A stretch of 64,000 nt of DNA from Hyphomonas sp. L-53-1-40. GTDB taxonomy: Bacteria; Pseudomonadota; Alphaproteobacteria; Caulobacterales; Hyphomonadaceae. The translations under genes and the position numbers were made by a program. The stretch is taken from positions 744,001 through 808,000 of the forward strand of contig NZ_AWFI01000001.1 in assembly GCF_000682775.1 (NCBI RefSeq), given 5' to 3'. The notes beneath the pieces were generated by a model. It made no database searches. It worked only from the letters and a program-made list of their open reading frames with translations, and was not told where the DNA came from. Shown in pieces: positions 56,240 to 64,000 of the stretch (its first letter is position 1; every line of letters begins with the position of its first letter).

Positions 56240-56670
56240 ATGTCCTAAAGTTCGTATGGGGAGATTGTTGCCGTTGTCAGTGTTCACGGTATGTGGTCAG
56301 CAGGTGCCCATATCTCTTTGTGCCCCTGCTTGGAAATAGAGGCATTTTACTACAAGCCGTTTCGTAAAGATGCTGCTAGTTGGAGGGTTGAGTTTGGAGC
56401 GCCGCCAATAAAAACCCGACATCCCGATTATGAGTAAAGGCCTTCAATTCAGACCGCCTCTACAATTTTCCAAGCTTTCAAAAAGAATATTGGTAAAACA
56501 AACAGCGCTGTACGCGCAGGATCCCGTGTCTCTCCCTGGAAGCTGCCAACTTCTCTCCACATTGCCGCGTTAAGCGTGTGCATTGCTGCAGAAAGCCATT
56601 CTTTGATGTGAAGATCGCGTGACAAGCGCGTTAACACATTTTAGGTTGCCTGATTGGGGAATACGGGTTG
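56240..56670. other. AT-rich gap after the alginate locus; no gene recognised
   Basis: About 430 bases between kdgK and the cold-shock gene. It is AT-richer than the flanks and holds short frames on both strands without recognisable product. No copy of the tRNA-Glu 3' end was seen here, so a right attachment site is not confirmed. Confidence 0.5.
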
Positions 56671-57195
56671 ATGACGAGAATAGCCGCCAAATCAGAATCA
56701 GAGCCTGCATCCATGGAGGATGCCGTGCGCGTAATTGGCCATGTGAAATGGTTCGATAGTGCCAAGGGCTACGGATTTATTGTCGCCGAGTCGACGTCTG
56801 ACGCAAGTCTGACGGGAGACGTGATGCTGCATGTGACATGCCTGAGGGGGTATGGTGAGTCCTCTGCCGATGAGGGTGCGCGCATCGTTTGTGACGCTGT
56901 GAAAGGCGACCGCGGTTGGCAAACCGCTAATATAATTGAGATGGAACGCCCTCGGGCCACTGTGGCCAAGGAGAAAGGTGTTGAGCGTGACTACGAGACG
57001 GTCACGCTGAAATGGTTCAATCGCACCCGCGGCTATGGGTTCGTTCAGCGCGAAGGCGATGATACGGACATCTTTGTGCATGCCGTCGTTCTGCGCAAAG
57101 CCGGGTACGAAGATATCGAGCCTGGGACCGATCTGGATGTCTGCATTGAAACCGGTTCAAAAGGTGAGCATGTTAGCCACATTAAACGCGGGTAA
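56671..57195 (+). CDS. Cold-shock protein with two cold-shock domains
   Basis: A 174-residue protein with two cold-shock RNA-binding domains. The first spans about residues 20-90 (GHVKWFDSAKGYGFIVAE with the RNP1-type start), the second about 110-174 (LKWFNRTRGYGFVQREGDDTDIFVHAVVLR). Such double-domain CspA-type proteins are typical of alphaproteobacteria. The first domain's motif is less conserved (VMLHVTCLR), so the second may be the stronger RNA binder. The start ATG at 56671 follows GGGGAATACGGG; an ATG at 56713 is possible. Confidence 0.9.
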   Translation: MTRIAAKSESEPASMEDAVRVIGHVKWFDSAKGYGFIVAESTSDASLTGDVMLHVTCLRGYGESSADEGARIVCDAVKGDRGWQTANIIEMERPRATVAKEKGVERDYETVTLKWFNRTRGYGFVQREGDDTDIFVHAVVLRKAGYEDIEPGTDLDVCIETGSKGEHVSHIKRG

Positions 57196-57247
57196 GCAGC
57201 AGCCAAGACAGCTTGCCGCCTTGCGGGCACCCGTCTAAACAAGCCTC

Positions 57248-57703
57248 ATGATACGTTTTATCGCTTCTGCTCTCGCATCGCTCGTCCTGTTCTTGCCTGC
57301 GGCTTTCGCCCAGCTGGAAACCGGGCCTCTCACGATCATGTCGGGAGAGATTGAGCACAGCTTCACCGTCGAATTGGCGAACGACCCGGAAGAAGTTCAG
57401 ACGGGCCTCATGAATCGGGAAGAGCTGGCAGAGAACGCTGGCATGCTGTTCGATTTCGGCCAGCCGCGCGAAGCCAATATGTGGATGAAGAATACGCTGA
57501 TCTCTCTGGACATGCTGTTCATTGATCCTGATGGCAAAGTGCTCGCAATTGCTCGTGAAACTGTTCCAGGGTCGCTGCGTCGGATCAATCCGGGCGTACC
57601 GGTGAAGGGTGTGCTGGAACTGGCGGGCGGGCGTGCCGCTGAACTGGGGATTGAGCCCGGCGATACCGTACACCACGATATATTTGGAAACATGGGTGAG
57701 TGA
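57248..57703 (+). CDS. DUF192 exported protein
   Basis: A 151-residue exported protein with signal peptide IRFIASALASLVLFLPAAFA and a DUF192 domain. The hallmarks are VQTGLMNREELAENAGMLFDFG, the conserved MWMKNTLISLDMLFID and NPGVPVKGVLELAGGRA, ending in a small beta barrel. The function is not known. Its stop lies inside the start of the thioesterase frame, so the two genes overlap by eight bases and are probably co-translated. Confidence 0.9.
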   Translation: MIRFIASALASLVLFLPAAFAQLETGPLTIMSGEIEHSFTVELANDPEEVQTGLMNREELAENAGMLFDFGQPREANMWMKNTLISLDMLFIDPDGKVLAIARETVPGSLRRINPGVPVKGVLELAGGRAAELGIEPGDTVHHDIFGNMGE

Positions 57704-58127
57704 GGCGGTTGAGCCGCTGAAACAACCGCCGCCGGGATTCGTGCCAACGCCATCCCGCGGGAAATTTACCCTACACAATGGTCCCACGTATCGTGCGTCC
57801 GGATCTGGCGATGTGCGCACCGGTATGTGGGTACTGGATCGACACTGCAATGGCATGGGATTCCTTCACGGCGGAATGACCTGCGCTTTTTCCGATAGTG
57901 CGCTGGCATGGGCTGTCTGGAGCGCGACCGGCAAGATGTCGGTTACGCTCAAGCTGACCATGGAGTTCATGGACATCGTTCGGGAGGGCTGCTGGCTGGA
58001 AGCGCATCCGCATGTTACGCTGATAGACGGTGACCATGTTCACGTTACAGCGAGGCTGGTGAAGGACGATGGGGGCATTGCGGCGCGCGCTGACGCCATA
58101 TTCAGGACATTGCGTCGGAAGAGCTGA
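57696..58127 (+). CDS. PaaI-type hotdog thioesterase
   Basis: A hotdog-fold acyl-CoA thioesterase-like protein of 143 residues. It has HCNGMGFLHGGMTCAFSDSALAWAV, with the HGG motif at the catalytic helix start, and SVTLKLTMEFMDIVREG. It starts with GTG at 57696 inside the end of the DUF192 gene. The acyl-CoA substrate is unknown. The longer open frame upstream (57609) reads through the DUF192 gene and is rejected. Confidence 0.85.
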   Translation: MSEAVEPLKQPPPGFVPTPSRGKFTLHNGPTYRASGSGDVRTGMWVLDRHCNGMGFLHGGMTCAFSDSALAWAVWSATGKMSVTLKLTMEFMDIVREGCWLEAHPHVTLIDGDHVHVTARLVKDDGGIAARADAIFRTLRRKS

Positions 58128-58228
58128 TTTGTTGCGCCTGCGTCAGACCGGCGCGCGTCAGCTCGTCAAGTTTGACCCGCCTCCAAACTATATTAGAAGA
58201 ATCGCATATATCATCCGGAGCGGCCCTC

Positions 58229-59647
58229 ATGGAATTTGATGCACTCATCTTGTCGCGACTTCAGTTTGCTTTTGTCGTAGCCTTTCACATTCTCTTTCCT
58301 GCCTTCACGATCGGTCTCGCGGCTTTTCTCGCTGTATGCGAAGGCTTGTGGCTGAGGACGGGCAGGGAAGTCTTCAAGCGACTTTATCTGCATTGGGTGA
58401 AAATCTTCGCGCTCGCTTTCGCCATGGGCGTCGTATCCGGGGTCGTGATGAGCTACCAATTTGGTACGAATTGGAGCCTGTTTTCCGAGATCACCGGCAG
58501 CGTCATGGGGCCCATGTTGGCCTATGAAGTGCTGACCGCTTTCTTCCTGGAAGCAACATTCCTTGGCGTGATGCTATTTGGCTGGCAAAAAGTTGGTCGG
58601 AAGCTGCACTTTGCTGCGACATGCGCTGTTGCAATCGGCACCACGATTTCGGCTTTCTGGATCCTCGCGGCAAACAGCTGGATGCAGACGCCAGCTGGCT
58701 TTGCGATTGATGCAGAGACCGGCAATTTCTATGCAACCAGTTGGATTGAGGCGATCTTCAATCCGAGCCTGCCAAGCCGGCTCGCACACATGTTGCTGGC
58801 TGCCTATACTACGACAGCGGCGGTAATTCTCGCTGCCGGTGCGTGGCAGACTCTGAAAGGCCGGACGACCGAGCCGACCAAGTGGCAAATTCGTATGGCG
58901 TCAGGCACTCTGGCCATCCTGCTTCCGATCCAGATCATGGTTGGACACTGGTCGGGCGAAGTTGCGCACAAGTACCAACCCGCCAAGATCGCAGTGGTAG
59001 AGGGATGGTGTGAAACCAAGGAAGTGCAGGGCACGGTTCTGATTGCGTGGCCGGATGATTCCGAATGTGGCCATGCGGGCATAACGGTTCCGGGCACCAG
59101 TTCATTCCTTTTCCCCGGCCTGGAAGAGGGAGAAATGCTGCACGGCATGGACCACTTTCCGGAATCCGAACGGCCACCGCTATGGCTCGTCTTCTATGCG
59201 TTTCGTATTATGGTAGGGGCGGGGCTCGGCATGCTGGCTATGGGCATTTGGGGCACCTTCCTCTGGTGGAGAAAAAAACTAGATACGCCAGGCCTTTTCC
59301 ACATCGCGGCTGTTCCGGCTGGCGCACTTGGCTTCATCGCTGTCGTGACCGGGTGGATTACTGCAGAGGTCGGTCGCCAGCCCTACACCGTCTATGGGCA
59401 TTTGCGCACGGTCGACAGCCTGTCACCGGTTTCTGCCGGGCAGGTGGCAACGTCTTTGCTCGTGTTCATGGTCGTCTACGCCATCATTTTCACGGCCGGT
59501 GTCGTCTATATGGCGCGTATTGCCACGCGGGGCTTTGATGACAGTCCCACAGACCCTGCTGGCCGTGAGCGGCGTCCTCCCGGCTCTCCAATGGGCGCAG
59601 TCGATGACAAGGCCGAGACACCCGACGACATTGTAGCGGCGGAATAG
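58229..59647 (+). CDS. cydA: Cytochrome bd-type ubiquinol oxidase subunit I
   Basis: Catalytic subunit of a cytochrome bd oxidase, an oxygen-reducing terminal oxidase with high oxygen affinity or cyanide tolerance. It has 472 residues. Landmarks are LQFAFVVAFHILFPAFTIGL, with a heme-ligating His, GVVSGVVMSYQFGTNW, the GRQPYTVYGHLRTVDSLSP segment and a short Q-loop of the CioA type. The start ATG at 58229 follows GGAGCGG. cydB follows after nine bases. Confidence 0.94.
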   Translation: MEFDALILSRLQFAFVVAFHILFPAFTIGLAAFLAVCEGLWLRTGREVFKRLYLHWVKIFALAFAMGVVSGVVMSYQFGTNWSLFSEITGSVMGPMLAYEVLTAFFLEATFLGVMLFGWQKVGRKLHFAATCAVAIGTTISAFWILAANSWMQTPAGFAIDAETGNFYATSWIEAIFNPSLPSRLAHMLLAAYTTTAAVILAAGAWQTLKGRTTEPTKWQIRMASGTLAILLPIQIMVGHWSGEVAHKYQPAKIAVVEGWCETKEVQGTVLIAWPDDSECGHAGITVPGTSSFLFPGLEEGEMLHGMDHFPESERPPLWLVFYAFRIMVGAGLGMLAMGIWGTFLWWRKKLDTPGLFHIAAVPAGALGFIAVVTGWITAEVGRQPYTVYGHLRTVDSLSPVSAGQVATSLLVFMVVYAIIFTAGVVYMARIATRGFDDSPTDPAGRERRPPGSPMGAVDDKAETPDDIVAAE

Positions 59648-59656
59648 GAGGCTGAC

Positions 59657-60712
59657 ATGGCTATCGACCTACCCTTCATTTGGGCCCTGATTCTCGCCAT
59701 CGGCGTCATGATGTACGTCTTGCTTGACGGGTTCGATCTCGGCGTTGGCATGTTCACCGCGATCGCGCAGTCTGAAGAAGAGCGGAACATGATGACCGCC
59801 ACCGTCGAGCCCGTTTGGGACGGCAATGAGACATGGCTGATCATTGGTGGTGGCGGCCTGTTTGCGGCGTTTCCCACCGCATACGCGATCATCATGCCAG
59901 CCTTCTATTTGCCTGTGCTTATCATGTTGGCTGCATTGATTTTCCGCGGCGTCGCGTTTGAATTCCGACACAAGGCCGTGCGTCGACCCACCCATATCTT
60001 CTGGAATGGCGCTTTCTATGGTGGATCGTTCACCGCCGCATTTTCACAGGGCATCATGCTTGGCGGGATGGTACAGGGCATTCATGTCGAGGGCGGTGCC
60101 TTCGCCGGCGGCGCTTTCGACTGGTTGACGCCATTCACCCTTCTGACCGGTATCTCTGTTGTCATCGGGTACATGTTGCTCGGCGCTTGCTGGCTGGTTC
60201 TCAAAACCGAAGGTGAGTTGCATGACAAGGCGCGCAAGTGGGGCCGAATGGCACTTGCTGGCGTGGCAATTTGTTTCCTGGCGGTCAGCTTCGCGACACT
60301 TTCAGTGGATGCATCCATTGGCGATCGGTGGGGCTTTTCCATGAGCCATATTGAGCCTGCACGCTTCCTGCCGCTCGCGCCTGTGCCTCTGGTCGGCATG
60401 GCACTTGTCGCTTGGCTGTGGAGAGACCTATCGATGAAACAGGGCGCGGTGGGGACAGCACCTGACTGGCGACCTTACCTTCTGGCGGCGGGCATCTTTG
60501 CCAGCGGCTATGTGGGGCTCGGCGTCAGCCTTTATCCCTTCATCGTACCGTACGAAATATCTATCCATGAGGCCGCTGCGCGGGACAATGCGCTCGTTCT
60601 GATGTTGGTGGGCGCCGTGATCATGCTGCCGATCATTCTAGCTTATACCGCGTACGTCTACAGCCTGTTCTGGGGCAAGGTGAAGCCAGGAGATGGCTAT
60701 CATGCGCATTGA
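59657..60712 (+). CDS. cydB: Cytochrome bd-type ubiquinol oxidase subunit II
   Basis: Partner of CydA; an eight- or nine-helix membrane protein of 351 residues. Landmarks are LIDGFDLGVG-like YVLLDGFDLGVGMFTAIAQ, VWDGNETWLIIGGGGLFAAFP and LIFRGVAFEFRHKAVRRPTH, all typical of CydB. It overlaps the next small gene by 11 bases, with ATGs at 60693 and 60702 inside its 3' end. Confidence 0.95.
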   Translation: MAIDLPFIWALILAIGVMMYVLLDGFDLGVGMFTAIAQSEEERNMMTATVEPVWDGNETWLIIGGGGLFAAFPTAYAIIMPAFYLPVLIMLAALIFRGVAFEFRHKAVRRPTHIFWNGAFYGGSFTAAFSQGIMLGGMVQGIHVEGGAFAGGAFDWLTPFTLLTGISVVIGYMLLGACWLVLKTEGELHDKARKWGRMALAGVAICFLAVSFATLSVDASIGDRWGFSMSHIEPARFLPLAPVPLVGMALVAWLWRDLSMKQGAVGTAPDWRPYLLAAGIFASGYVGLGVSLYPFIVPYEISIHEAAARDNALVLMLVGAVIMLPIILAYTAYVYSLFWGKVKPGDGYHAH

Positions 60713-60851
60713 TCCAGTACAGCCAGCAGACGACAACGACGAGCCGCCGCTCACCAAACGGCTGATCTGGTTCGTCGGCATAGCCCTTGTGTCGATGCTG
60801 GTGGTCGCTGTCGTGGCCTATACGTTGAGAGGCCTGTTGCTCATTGGCTGA
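60702..60851 (+). CDS. CydX-like/DUF2474 small membrane subunit of cytochrome bd oxidase
   Basis: A 49-residue frame overlapping the end of cydB. The start ATG at 60702 has AGGAG nine bases upstream. After a charged start (MRIDPVQPADDNDEPPLTKR) it has one membrane helix (LIWFVGIALVSMLVVAVVAY) and ends TLRGLLLIG. Third subunits of this size (CydX or DUF2474) stabilise bd oxidases. Position and topology support the call. It overlaps the 3' end of the convergent ligase gene by 11 bases. Confidence 0.75.
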   Translation: MRIDPVQPADDNDEPPLTKRLIWFVGIALVSMLVVAVVAYTLRGLLLIG

Positions 60852-62463
60852 TGCCCAGTTTGTCGAGCGCGAATGCCTTGATGGACTTATAGTCGGCCTT
60901 GCCGTTCGGCGCGCGGCCAAGATCATCTTTGAACAAAATGGACTTTGGGGCCTTGTAGCGGGCAATACGCGATTGCACAAAGCTGCGCAGTTCGTCTTCG
61001 CTGACCTCTGAATCTGTGGACACGACGGCCGTAACGGCGTTGCCCCACTTCTCATCGGGTACTCCGACGACGAGTGCGTCCTTGACAGCAGCATGTTCCT
61101 TCAGGGCCTCTTCGACCTCTTCTGGATAGACTTTTTCACCTGCCGTATTGATGCAATTTGACCCCCGGCCCAGCAATGAGATCGTGCCGTCCGCCTCCAC
61201 CGTGCACCAGTCACCCGGAATCGCGTAACGGACACCATTGATAGTTCGGAACGTCGTGGCGGTCTTCGCCTCGTCCTTGTAGTAGCCGAGAGGGACTGCG
61301 CCGCCTCGGGCGATAATCCCAGCTTCGCCGCTGCCGGGTACGATCTCACGATCATCTTCGGAGAATACCTTGCAGTTCGGGCCGATCTCGAATTTGGACG
61401 TCTGGGTGCCGCCTTCGAGCGTCGTTGTGGACGATCCGAAACCGACCGCTTCCGATGAGCCAAAGCTGTCCATCATGGCGGCTTGGGGCATATGCTTCAG
61501 GAGGCCTTGTTTGACTTCCGCGCTCCACATTACGCCAGACGATACGATTGTTTGCACAGAGCTGACATCCCAACGGCCAGGGTTGTCGTCGAGAGCCTTG
61601 AGCATCGGCTTTCCGAATGCGTCTCCGACGATCGCCATGCTCGTTACGCCATGTTCCGAGACGGTTTCCCACAAATTCTCAGGGTCAAAACTTGTGTTCT
61701 GTTCCAGCGTGATAATTGCGCCGCCGCCTAGCAGCGCACCCATCGCCGTGAATAGCCCTGTGCCATGCATCAGGGGACAGGCGGGCACCTGCCGCGCCGT
61801 TTTCCCCATAAGCTGAACCGCCATCCTGAACTCTTCCATAGTGGACGGGTAGGGAAGACCGGCTTTCTCTGCGCCTTCTCTAGACGCTTGTCGCCAGACG
61901 GATTGTGACCACATCACGCCTTTGGGCATTCCGGTGGTGCCGCCGGTGTAGAGGAAAAACAGATCTTCTGGTGACCGTTCGATGCCGAGAGGAGACGGGT
62001 CACCGTCGGCGGCGAGGCGGTCATAATCTAGCGCCCAGTCGGGTACGTCTCCGCCGCCAATCTGGACCCAGGCTTTCACCTTCGGCAGGCGATCGCGAAC
62101 CAGTTCGACCTGATCAGCAAATTGTGCATCAAAGAACACAATCGCAGCGTCCGAATTATCAAAAATGTAGAAGAGTTCGTCGGCGAGATAGCGATAGTTG
62201 ACGTTAACATGCGTGAAACGACCCTTGAAGCAGGCGGCTAGCGCTTCAGTGTATTCAGGTTGGTTACGTAGATAGAAGCCAGCTTTGTCGCCTGTTTCTA
62301 TCCCCATCTCGCGTAAATTCCGCGCAAGCCGGTTTGATCGGGCCGTGAAGTCTGGCCAGTATGTCCGCCGTGTCCCGTGGGCCAGAGCCAGGTCTTCCGG
62401 ACCAAGCATCTCGCCCACAGCATCAAGCATGTCACCGAAATTCATATCCGAAGCAGATGCCAC
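60841..62463 (-). CDS. Acyl-CoA synthetase (AMP-forming, FadD-like)
   Basis: Activates a carboxylic acid to its CoA thioester via an acyl-AMP. It has 540 residues. Motifs are the P-loop-like DLFFLYTGGTTGMPKGVMWS, the adenylate-binding DSFGSSEAVGFGSS, and the C-terminal hinge GRGSNCINTAGEKVYPEEVEEA followed by PNGKADYKSIK with the catalytic Lys. It starts with GTG at 62463, behind a GGGAGAG site; ATG at 62445 is possible. The fatty-acid or aromatic substrate is not readable. It faces cydX tail to tail. Confidence 0.9.
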   Translation of the reverse strand: MASASDMNFGDMLDAVGEMLGPEDLALAHGTRRTYWPDFTARSNRLARNLREMGIETGDKAGFYLRNQPEYTEALAACFKGRFTHVNVNYRYLADELFYIFDNSDAAIVFFDAQFADQVELVRDRLPKVKAWVQIGGGDVPDWALDYDRLAADGDPSPLGIERSPEDLFFLYTGGTTGMPKGVMWSQSVWRQASREGAEKAGLPYPSTMEEFRMAVQLMGKTARQVPACPLMHGTGLFTAMGALLGGGAIITLEQNTSFDPENLWETVSEHGVTSMAIVGDAFGKPMLKALDDNPGRWDVSSVQTIVSSGVMWSAEVKQGLLKHMPQAAMMDSFGSSEAVGFGSSTTTLEGGTQTSKFEIGPNCKVFSEDDREIVPGSGEAGIIARGGAVPLGYYKDEAKTATTFRTINGVRYAIPGDWCTVEADGTISLLGRGSNCINTAGEKVYPEEVEEALKEHAAVKDALVVGVPDEKWGNAVTAVVSTDSEVSEDELRSFVQSRIARYKAPKSILFKDDLGRAPNGKADYKSIKAFALDKLGISQ

Positions 62464-62557
62464 TTTGTTTCTCTCCCGTTTGTGTTTCTGGCAATCCTAA
62501 GCGGTTGCCGCAGCGGTAGAGAAGCTGGAATCGAACGCGTCGGAAGGAACATTTCGC

Positions 62558-62592
62558 AAAAAAAAAAGAGGCAGCACCGAAGTGCTGCCTCT
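62558..62592 (-). terminator. Rho-independent terminator of groL
   Basis: Read on the minus strand, AGAGGCAGCAC, loop TTCG and GTGCTGCCTCT are followed by a run of about ten T. It lies 29 bases after the groL stop and is a strong intrinsic terminator. Confidence 0.95.
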
Positions 62593-62620
62593 GACAATTT
62601 GGCTTTGAGGGCGGCTGGGC

Positions 62621-64000
62621 TTAGAAGCCCATGCCACCCATTCCGCCCATGCCGCCGCCCATGTCAGGCATGCCGCCGCCGGCACCTTCCTTCTTTGGCG
62701 CTTCAGCGATGGACGCTTCCGTCGTGATCAGCAGGCCAGCGACAGATGCAGCATTCTGCAGTGCAGAGCGCACAACTTTCACCGGGTCGATCACGCCCAT
62801 GGCGACGAGGTCACCATATTCTTCGGTCTGGGCGTTGAAGCCGAAGCCCTTGCCCTTGCCGCGACGGATCTGGTCGACAACGACCGAGCCTTCGACGCCA
62901 GCGTTTTCAGCGATCTGGCGAACCGGAGCTTCCAGAGCCTTGCGCACGATGTCGATACCGGCCTGCTCGTCAGCATTCAGGCCTTTGACGTCGATATTGC
63001 TTGCGGCAGCGAGAAGCGCCGTACCACCACCAGGGACGATACCTTCTTCAACAGCGGCGCGCGTGGCGTTCAGGGCGTCATCGACGCGATCCTTGCGCTC
63101 TTTCACTTCCACTTCAGTGGCACCGCCAACCTTGATAACAGCTACGCCGCCAGCCAGTTTGGCGAGACGCTCCTGGAGCTTCTCCTTGTCGTAATCGGAA
63201 GATGTGTCTTCGATCTGCTTGCGGATCTGCGACACGCGAGCTTCGAGGTCTTTCTTGGCGCCAGCGCCGTCCACGATGGTCGTGTCATCTTTCGTGATGG
63301 CGACTTTCTTCGCGGTGCCGAGCATGTCCATGGAGACGTTTTCGAGCTTGATGCCGAGATCTTCGGAAATGACCTGGCCGCCCGTGAGGACAGCGATGTC
63401 CTGCAGCATGGCTTTGCGGCGGTCGCCGAAGCCAGGAGCTTTCACAGCAGCGATCTTCAGGCCGCCACGCAGCTTGTTGACCACCAACGTAGCCAGCGCT
63501 TCACCGTCGACATCTTCAGCGATGATCAGGAGCGGTTTTTGGCTCTGAACAACGTTTTCGAGGATCGGCAGCATTGGCTGCAGGGAAGACAGCTTGCTTT
63601 CGTGCAGCAGGATGAACGGATCTTCGAGTTCCGCGATCATCTTGTCCGGATTGGTGATGAAGTATGGCGACAGGTAGCCACGATCGAACTGCATGCCTTC
63701 GACAACGTCGAGCTCGGTTTCGAGCGACTTGGCTTCTTCAACCGTGATGACGCCTTCATTGCCGACTTTGGCCATGGCTTCAGCGATCATTGCGCCAACT
63801 TCGGTGTCGCCGTTTGCGGAGATCGTGCCGACCTGAGCAATCTCTTCGTTCGACTTCACTTTCTTGGAGTGATGAGCGAGGTCTTTAACGACTTCGGCGG
63901 ATGCTTTGTCGATGCCGCGCTTCAGGTCCATTGGGTTCATGCCGGCAGCGACGCGCTTCAGGCCTTCGCGAACGATGGCTTGGGCGAGAACCGTGGCGGT
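62621..64000 (-). CDS. groL: Chaperonin GroEL, 3' part (start outside the window)
   Basis: The C-terminal 460 codons of GroEL; its N-terminus lies beyond the right edge. The frame shows [71 protein letters not shown] and the Gly/Met-rich tail ending in [11 protein letters not shown]. groES would be expected farther right on the same strand. It ends in a strong terminator. Confidence 0.97.
   Translation of the reverse strand, partial: TATVLAQAIVREGLKRVAAGMNPMDLKRGIDKASAEVVKDLAHHSKKVKSNEEIAQVGTISANGDTEVGAMIAEAMAKVGNEGVITVEEAKSLETELDVVEGMQFDRGYLSPYFITNPDKMIAELEDPFILLHESKLSSLQPMLPILENVVQSQKPLLIIAEDVDGEALATLVVNKLRGGLKIAAVKAPGFGDRRKAMLQDIAVLTGGQVISEDLGIKLENVSMDMLGTAKKVAITKDDTTIVDGAGAKKDLEARVSQIRKQIEDTSSDYDKEKLQERLAKLAGGVAVIKVGGATEVEVKERKDRVDDALNATRAAVEEGIVPGGGTALLAAASNIDVKGLNADEQAGIDIVRKALEAPVRQIAENAGVEGSVVVDQIRRGKGKGFGFNAQTEEYGDLVAMGVIDPVKVVRSALQNAASVAGLLITTEASIAEAPKKEGAGGGMPDMGGGMGGMGGMGF

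Noticed and set aside
56449-56637. 62-residue frame on the minus strand after the alginate locus
   Set aside because: Hydrophobic end but no ribosome-binding site or recognisable family; may be a degraded remnant.
1-64000. CRISPR arrays, rRNA operons or an intact prophage
   Set aside because: No evenly spaced repeats, no rRNA sequence and no phage structural genes were seen; the only mobile genes are relics beside tRNA-Glu.

Overview
The window looks like a chromosome segment of a marine alphaproteobacterium, probably Hyphomonadaceae or a close relative. This is an inference from gene content, not a measured assignment. Support comes from a PhyR general stress response regulator, the order tatABC-serS-surE-pcm-yajC-secDF, a DUF2842 protein, a double cold-shock-domain protein, class I PHA synthase, ATM1-type exporter, ATP12 chaperone, many TonB-dependent receptors and an alginate catabolic locus. 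Most of the backbone is GC-rich; a few patches are clearly AT-richer.

Layout. 1-5.6 kb: ATP12 chaperone, a small exported protein, an acyl-CoA carboxylase beta subunit, an AT-rich HEPN/AbiJ-like gene, a VOC protein, a 42-residue basic protein and an inverted repeat. 5.8-8.1 kb: a GAF/HisKA_2 histidine kinase and PhyR. 8.1-10.6 kb: a ZnuD-like outer-membrane receptor broken by a frameshift near its C-terminus, plus a His-rich exported protein. 10.8-13.2 kb: an unrecognised two-gene module (four-helix membrane protein plus anchored VWA-like protein). 13.3-16 kb: a GH9 lipoprotein and exonuclease III. 16-24.2 kb: Tat translocase, SerRS with a 70-codon AT-rich insertion, SurE, Pcm, YajC, SecD, SecF and a LOG hydrolase. 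24.4-39.2 kb: housekeeping genes (ATM1-type exporter, degenerate PSD-like protein, heme A synthase, rplM-rpsI, argC, phaC, alaC-hom, glpX, recJ).

A tRNA-Glu gene at 39.28 kb marks an accessory segment. Directly behind it are a decapitated integrase and two nested insertion-sequence remnants, then a complete alginate locus (40.8-56.2 kb). The inferred route is: two TonB receptors take up oligomers; lipoprotein lyases PL6 and PL17 cut alginate to unsaturated monouronate; a KdgF-like cupin helps form the linear keto sugar (DEH); an ExuT-like MFS permease is the likely inner-membrane importer; an SDR reduces DEH to KDG; KdgK makes KDPG. No KDPG aldolase is in the window. A FadR-type GntR regulator and TGGT-N3-ACCA palindromes in front of it and in the divergent receptor/lyase promoter suggest a local regulon.

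56.7-64 kb returns to backbone: double cold-shock protein, DUF192 protein, PaaI-like thioesterase, cytochrome bd oxidase with a 49-residue third subunit, acyl-CoA synthetase, and the 3' part of groL with a strong terminator.

The best candidates for undescribed biology are the membrane/VWA-like pair at 10.8-13.2 kb, the SerRS insertion and the HEPN-like gene. All identifications are from reading the sequence; no database search was run.
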